Part shown: positions 29,298 to 33,779 of the stretch, piece after piece
Position numbering within the stretch: position 1 is the stretch's first letter
Layout: each line of letters starts with the position of its first letter
Assembly: GCF_002743335.1 (NCBI RefSeq)
Contig: NZ_PDZB01000029.1
Span: 1 to 33,779, forward strand
DNA: 33,779 bases
Direction: 5' to 3'
Origin: Sporosarcina sp. P32b
GTDB taxonomy: Bacteria; Bacillota; Bacilli; Bacillales_A; Planococcaceae
Program-made: the position numbers and the translations under genes
Notes under the pieces: model-generated
Told to the model about the DNA's origin: nothing
What the model saw: only the letters and a program-made list of their open reading frames with translations
Database searches by the model: none

Positions 29298-32150
29298 ATG
29301 AAGATCCGAAAAATTCTTCTTTATGGATTCGGTCAGCATGAGAATCTGGAAATTGATTTGCGACCTGGTATGAATCTTTTGTACGGACCGAACGAAGCAG
29401 GGAAGACGACTATTCAGCAAGCCATCCTTCATATTTTATTTGGATTCCCTCAAAAGAATCAACAAGAGCTACGCTATGAGCCGAAAACAGGTGGTAAATA
29501 TGGCGGCTGTCTCTATATAGAAGATCAAGCGTATGGTAATTGGATGATTGAGCGGGTGCGTGGAAAATCTTCAGGTGACGTCTTAATTCGTTTTGAAGAT
29601 GGGCGCATAGCAGAGGAAGATGAACTGAAGAGATTATTGAGAGGCTATGATCGACAAGCTTTTGAATCCATTTTTTCATTCTCCTTATTCCAGTTACAAG
29701 ATCTCGAGAAAATGGATGAAAATGATTTAAGTCGTACATTACTTGCTTCCGGAACGACCGGTCTAGATACGCTTTGGAAAGTGGAAAAGAAGATGGAGAA
29801 AGAAATGGGCGGCCTCTTCAAAAAATCTGGGAAAATACCGCCGATGAATAAAAAATTGGCTGAAATCCGTGAGCTTGAACAAGCGATGCAAAAAGAGCAG
29901 CAGAAACTATCGACATATGAACCGCTGACTATTCATAAGCAAGAACTCGACGAGCAAGTGGCGACATTACGCTTCGAGGAGCAACGTCTGTATAAGCAGT
30001 CTGAAGAACAACGAATCGCTATGCAAATCGTTCCCTTGCAGCAACAGCGCAATCAATTGCTCGAACAACTTTCCCACTTGTCGGATGAATTCCCGGCAGC
30101 TGGAATCCGGCGTTATGAAGAACTAGCCAGTAAACAGTCAGAATTGCACTTAAAGAAAACACGTCTAGAAAAAGAACGGGCAGAGTGGCAATCGGAATTA
30201 ATTGATTTACGACCAGTCAATGAACGGCAGCAGTTAGAGCGCTGGGTGGCACAGGAAGCCGAGTGGCATCGGTTACGTACGGATCGGTTTGCTGCTGAAC
30301 AAGAAATTCGTTTGTTTGAAAAGAAACAACAGCAGTTCAGCAATCGCTTAGGATTATCGGATGATCAGCAGTTATCGATAGGGAACATAGATGTCTCCAT
30401 TCAACGTGAACGCCAACTTGAACCGATCCTTAAGGAACAAAAGGAACTGGATCAGCAAGTAAAAGCCATGCAACGTCTATTGGCAGAAGCAGAGAGTGAA
30501 CGTCAGGAAGCGGAGCAACGAAAAGAACGTACTGACCGTTTGCGATTGACTGAATCTGAGCGAGCCAAACTGGCAAACTGGCCCAAACTGCAACGTCAAC
30601 TTGCGGAGGCTAAATTCATTGTATCTGCAGCCGATAAACAGGCATCAAATCAGATGGTTCCGATAGTTATTTTGCTCATTGGACTAGCAATCGGGGCATA
30701 TAGTGTTTTGCAGCAACAATGGTTGTTCGCAGGTCTCGGCCTACTAGTTGTGGCAGTCGGTGCTTGGTTATGGAAACAACGGCCTAATTCCGTATCGGAT
30801 CAGCAGTTCTTCATTCGGGATAATGAAGCGTTAGCAGCAGAACTTGAAAAATTGGCTGAGCGTGATGATCTGCAACAGCGTGATCAACGGCAAGTGTCAG
30901 TCGAAATTGAAAGACTGGATCGCAAATTGCAGAAATACGCGGAAGAAATGGAACAACTGTATTATCAAAAACAACAAGCAGAGAAGAAGTTGCAAGAGCT
31001 ATTGAAAGATGAACCCTTCGATCTGACATTCAATATTCAAGAAAGCTTCCGTTTATTGCGTGAGTACCAGGACGCGGAAATTGATCAGAAAACATGGCAG
31101 CAACGTTTGCAAACGACAACTCAACAGTTACAGTCGCTGATCGAAGAAGTAGAAAAAGTGCTCGGACCTGTTGCGGAAGAAGGTTTATTCGAAAGAATTC
31201 GCCAAGAACTACTTAGACAGAATAGCTTGCAAGAAAAGCATATGAGTAAACAACAAGCTGTACTTGAAATCAAGGAGCAGTTACAAGAAACGCAGGAGCT
31301 GTTGGAAACGACAACAGCGGAAACACAAAAATTATTCGATATCGTTGGTGTATCGGAAAAAGAGCAATTTTACACAGCGTATGAGCAAGCTCAAGATGCA
31401 CAGTTGCTGAAACGACAGCTGAAAGAAGTAGAAGCACAGTTATCTTTATATAGTAAGGAACCATTAGTAAAAGAATGGACCATACCAGAGCTTGAACGAC
31501 AACGCGGCGAAACAACGAACCGCCTACAAATGCTTCGTCAAGAAGTAGAGACACTTGTAGATGAGCAAGTCAAAGTAGGTCATGAAATCTCACAAATGGG
31601 TGCCAGTCAAACGTACAGTGAGCTTCAGCAATTAGTAGAAGTACGAAAAGCTGAGTTGGAAGAACTGACAGAACAATGGGTAATCCGCAAAGCTGTTCGT
31701 GAGTCGATTCGACAGACGATGAGTGAATGGAAAGAACATCAACTACCGGCCGTTCTCATACAAGCCAATAATTGGTTTGGCCGTTTAACTTGGAATCGAT
31801 ACGCGACGCTCGGCTTAACAGCGGAAGGATATTTTGAGGCAGTCACTGCTGAAGGACAATCTTTCATGATCAATGAGCTCAGTCAGGCTACAAAGGAGCA
31901 AGCGTATCTTTCATTGCGACTAGCGTTAGCATATGAATTATCAGAGCGGGCACCGTTCCCTATTATCATGGATGACCCATTTGTTCACTTTGATAATGAG
32001 CGACTTTCGCGTATGATAGAAATACTTACTGAGTTACAGCCATCTCATCAATTTCTGTACTTTACTTGCCATCAAGAAATGAAATCAAAGTGGTCAAGTG
32101 AACCTCATACAATTGAGATTGGACCAAAAGTAAAAGGGGAGATTTACTGA
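29298..32150 (+). CDS. yhaN: SbcC/Rad50-like AAA ATPase with internal membrane hairpin
   Basis: 950 residues. Walker A is GPNEAGKTT (30-38), the N-terminal domain holds [15 protein letters not shown] (Q-loop area), and Walker B is [11 protein letters not shown] near 888-898 with the signature region [18 protein letters not shown] before it. Between them are long coiled coils (about 180-430 and 500-800). At about 453-492 two hydrophobic segments ([17 protein letters not shown] and [18 protein letters not shown]) take the place of the Rad50 zinc hook, suggesting the coil tip is in the membrane; B. subtilis YhaN has a similar layout. Partner of YhaO. The stop overlaps the yhaM start. Preceded by GAAGGAGG. 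Confidence 0.92.
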   Translation: MKIRKILLYGFGQHENLEIDLRPGMNLLYGPNEAGKTTIQQAILHILFGFPQKNQQELRYEPKTGGKYGGCLYIEDQAYGNWMIERVRGKSSGDVLIRFEDGRIAEEDELKRLLRGYDRQAFESIFSFSLFQLQDLEKMDENDLSRTLLASGTTGLDTLWKVEKKMEKEMGGLFKKSGKIPPMNKKLAEIRELEQAMQKEQQKLSTYEPLTIHKQELDEQVATLRFEEQRLYKQSEEQRIAMQIVPLQQQRNQLLEQLSHLSDEFPAAGIRRYEELASKQSELHLKKTRLEKERAEWQSELIDLRPVNERQQLERWVAQEAEWHRLRTDRFAAEQEIRLFEKKQQQFSNRLGLSDDQQLSIGNIDVSIQRERQLEPILKEQKELDQQVKAMQRLLAEAESERQEAEQRKERTDRLRLTESERAKLANWPKLQRQLAEAKFIVSAADKQASNQMVPIVILLIGLAIGAYSVLQQQWLFAGLGLLVVAVGAWLWKQRPNSVSDQQFFIRDNEALAAELEKLAERDDLQQRDQRQVSVEIERLDRKLQKYAEEMEQLYYQKQQAEKKLQELLKDEPFDLTFNIQESFRLLREYQDAEIDQKTWQQRLQTTTQQLQSLIEEVEKVLGPVAEEGLFERIRQELLRQNSLQEKHMSKQQAVLEIKEQLQETQELLETTTAETQKLFDIVGVSEKEQFYTAYEQAQDAQLLKRQLKEVEAQLSLYSKEPLVKEWTIPELERQRGETTNRLQMLRQEVETLVDEQVKVGHEISQMGASQTYSELQQLVEVRKAELEELTEQWVIRKAVRESIRQTMSEWKEHQLPAVLIQANNWFGRLTWNRYATLGLTAEGYFEAVTAEGQSFMINELSQATKEQAYLSLRLALAYELSERAPFPIIMDDPFVHFDNERLSRMIEILTELQPSHQFLYFTCHQEMKSKWSSEPHTIEIGPKVKGEIY

Positions 32151-33088
32151 TGAAAAAATTACTTGACTATCAAGTCGGCGAAACGATCGACATGTATTTA
32201 TTGATTAAGCAGGCAACAAAAGGTGTCACACAGCAGGGCAGTCCGTTCATGACGTTGATTCTGCAAGATAAAAGTGGAGACCTAGAAGCGAAACTTTGGG
32301 ATGCAGGTGAAGAACAAGCCCAGATGTATCAGGGAGCGACTATCGTAAAAGTTGGTGGAGAAGTCCATGAATATCGTGGGAAAAATCAACTTCGTTTGAA
32401 AGCAATTCGTCCAGTTAAAGAAGATGAGGGCGTGACAATTGCAGATTTAGTGCCATCAGCTGAAAAGAGCAAGGAAGTATTGCTAGATGAACTGATGCAG
32501 TATTTCTTTGAAATGAAAAATCCACAAATTCAGCGTGTCACTCGTCATTTATTGAAGAAGCATCAGCAAGACTTTGTGTTATATCCGGCAGCTACGAGAA
32601 ATCATCATGACTACGTATCTGGTTTACTTGATCACGTAGTTTCAATGTTGAAACTAGGTAAGGCGATTGCAGAATTGTACCCAACGTTGAATAAAGACTT
32701 GCTATATGCAGGAATTATTTTGCATGATATCGGAAAAGTCATCGAGTTGTCAGGCCCAGTCGGCACGCAGTATACGATTGAAGGGAACTTGCTAGGGCAT
32801 ATTACGATCATGGTCAATGAAATTTCCAAGGCAGCAGAAGAGCTGGAGATCGAAGGCGAAGAAGTGATGTTGCTTCAGCATATGGTGTTGTCTCACCATG
32901 GGAAAGAGGAGTGGGGCAGTCCGAAGCGTCCGATGTTGAAAGAGGCGGAGATTCTCCATTATATCGATAATATTGATGCGAAGATGAATATGCTGAACCG
33001 CGTCATGTCGAAGACTACGCCAGGCGAGTTCTCCGAGCGCGTATTCCCACTGGATAATCGTTCGTTCTACAAGCCTACGTTTGAATAA
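32150..33088 (+). CDS. yhaM: 3'-5' exoribonuclease YhaM
   Basis: 312 residues, equal to Bacillus YhaM. An N-terminal OB-fold (about 10-100) binds nucleic acid and a C-terminal HD domain (about 150-300) holds the metal: [16 protein letters not shown] and HDIGKV near 191, followed by [14 protein letters not shown]. YhaM trims RNA 3' ends with Mn and can degrade DNA in vitro. Its ATG overlaps the yhaN stop by one base. Co-transcription with an SbcCD-like pair suggests a shared nucleic-acid clean-up role. No clear terminator follows; the palindromic array starts about 90 bases downstream. Confidence 0.95.
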   Translation: MKKLLDYQVGETIDMYLLIKQATKGVTQQGSPFMTLILQDKSGDLEAKLWDAGEEQAQMYQGATIVKVGGEVHEYRGKNQLRLKAIRPVKEDEGVTIADLVPSAEKSKEVLLDELMQYFFEMKNPQIQRVTRHLLKKHQQDFVLYPAATRNHHDYVSGLLDHVVSMLKLGKAIAELYPTLNKDLLYAGIILHDIGKVIELSGPVGTQYTIEGNLLGHITIMVNEISKAAEELEIEGEEVMLLQHMVLSHHGKEEWGSPKRPMLKEAEILHYIDNIDAKMNMLNRVMSKTTPGEFSERVFPLDNRSFYKPTFE

Positions 33089-33181
33089 GCTAGTGTGGAA
33101 CGATGCGCTAGTAGTTGCTGGGTACTGAATGTTGTTAGGTTGTTGTGTTTAGTGGACTAGCAAACAGAGAAATTGATTGCA

Positions 33182-33442
33182 TTACCCAACATGGAAACGC
33201 GGTTGCCGGAAAGACTAGGCGGCTGCGGGTCATTTTCACTTTTGGTTGTGGTCGTTGCTCGACTGGTTGTTGTTTACTGAAGTTGGTGAGTGTCTGCTTT
33301 CTGGACCCGCGCAGGCACGTGGGGGATTGCCTCCAGCCAGGAGCCAGCTGGCGGTGGTGCTGCCAGTTGTCTCCTGGCCACGGCCTACCCCGCAGTTGTG
33401 CCTGCGCTACTGAGTGGTATTTATTTTGGTTGTGGTTCTAAG
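33182..33442. repeat. Palindromic tandem repeat, copy 1
   Basis: First 261-base unit of an array. It starts TTACCCAAC and ends GTGGTTCTAAG. Stems inside are GCGCAGGCAC (33309-33318) with GTGCCTGCGC (33398-33407), GCCAGGAG (33336-33343) with CTCCTGGC (33371-33378), and CTGGC (33348-33352) with GCCAG (33362-33366). Together they make one long nested hairpin. The unit shares GCTTTCYGGA, GAGCC and GTCTC blocks with the solitary element at 27871. Frames across it have no ribosome binding sites and are not credible genes. An 18-base unique spacer follows. Confidence 0.85.
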
Positions 33443-33460
33443 AATGATAATTAGCGTATC

Positions 33461-33720
33461 TTACCCAACCTGCAAACGCGGTTGGCGGAAAGACTAGGCG
33501 GCTGCGGGTCTTTGTCACTTTTAGTTGTGGTCGTTGCTCGACTGGTTGTTGTTTACTGAAGTTGGTGAGTGTCTGCTTTCTGGACCCGCGCAGGCACGTG
33601 GGGGATTGCCTACAGCCAGGAGCCAGCTGGCAAAGTGCTGCCAACTGTCTCTTGGCCACGGCCTACCCCGCAGTTGTGCCTGCGCTGCTGAGTGGTATTT
33701 ACTTTGGTTGTGGTTCTAAG
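33461..33720. repeat. Palindromic tandem repeat, copy 2
   Basis: 260-base unit, about 94 percent identical to copy 1 by eye (about 15 substitutions and one indel). A stretch of over 80 bases in the middle (around TGTGGTCGTTGCTCGACTGG to GGGGGATTGCCT) is unchanged. The outer 10-bp stem is conserved; the GCCAGGAG stem keeps pairing through a G-U change (CTCTTGGC). A 17-base unique spacer follows. Confidence 0.85.
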
Positions 33721-33737
33721 TAGGACAAATTCGAACC

Positions 33738-33779
33738 TTACCCAACCTGGAAACGCGGTTGGCGGAAAGACTATGCGGA
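33738..33779. repeat. Palindromic tandem repeat, copy 3, cut by window end
   Basis: The first 42 bases of a third unit (TTACCCAACCTGGAAACGCG ...) match the start of copies 1 and 2. The array therefore continues to the right of the window. Confidence 0.85.

Noticed and set aside
28094..33088. YhaO-YhaN-YhaM as a new defence system
   Set aside because: This is a conserved Bacillus operon in its normal order; a defence role cannot be claimed from the sequence.
33145..33719. Cys- and Trp-rich frames in the tandem repeat
   Set aside because: The two rightward frames are just the repeat read in one frame; no ribosome binding sites, and structure rather than codon pattern is conserved.
33182..33779. 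CRISPR-like array
   Set aside because: Units are about 260 bases and highly palindromic, spacers are 17-18 bases, and no cas genes are present.

Overview
The window looks like chromosomal DNA from a low-GC, Gram-positive, spore-forming relative of Bacillus, probably Planococcaceae (Sporosarcina-like). The reasons are strong AGGAGG-type ribosome binding sites, frequent TTG and GTG starts, a large tRNA array behind an rRNA operon, and long gene order shared with the Bacillus subtilis yheE-yheB-yheA, hemZ and yhaR-yhzD-yhaQPONM neighbourhoods. The genus is inferred; no search could be run.

Layout. (1) 1-1922: 3' tip of a 23S rRNA gene, a 5S gene with its own consensus-like promoter, and 16 tRNA genes (Asn, Ser, Glu, Val, fMet, Asp, Phe, Thr, Tyr, Trp, His, His, Gln, Gly, Cys, Leu) closed by a terminator. 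(2) 2237-8826: a purine hydroxylase (xanthine dehydrogenase) locus. Two accessory genes run leftward; a YIEGIA-family membrane protein, its small partner and the three enzyme subunits run rightward. (3) 8825-10784: a glutamine-rich protein, an intergenic segment framed by inverted repeats, and a leftward pair encoding a B3/4-domain protein and a coiled-coil protein. (4) 10837-15003: queG and trmL, an unlisted 35-residue membrane peptide gene, an NCS2 purine permease with a candidate PurR control site, and an aldo/keto reductase. (5) 15211-18378: leftward RluA-type pseudouridine synthase, a thioredoxin-like/DsbB-like redox pair, and a CNNM/CorC protein. (6) 18677-23598: small hydrophilic protein, yheE, ferritin-like protein, BtuF-like protein without signal peptide, yheB, yheA, hemZ. 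(7) 23682-33088: an enoyl-CoA hydratase-family gene under a FadR-like operator, mgsA, yhzD, the yhaQP ABC exporter, and the yhaO-yhaN-yhaM nuclease cluster. (8) 27871-27983 and 33182-33779: GC-rich, highly palindromic repeats with a shared core.

How the genes fit together. The xanthine dehydrogenase locus and the PurR-box permease both point to purine salvage and catabolism. yhaO/yhaN form an SbcCD-like nuclease/ATPase pair coupled to the YhaM exonuclease. The DsbB-like protein reoxidises a CPHC thioredoxin-fold protein outside the membrane. The FadR-like site puts the crotonase gene under fatty-acid control. No prophage, integrase, transposase, CRISPR array or classical defence system was recognised. 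The least explained items are the palindromic repeat family, especially the spaced tandem array running off the right edge, the IR-framed 9.4-9.57 kb segment, the Q-rich protein, and several very small genes with strong ribosome binding sites.
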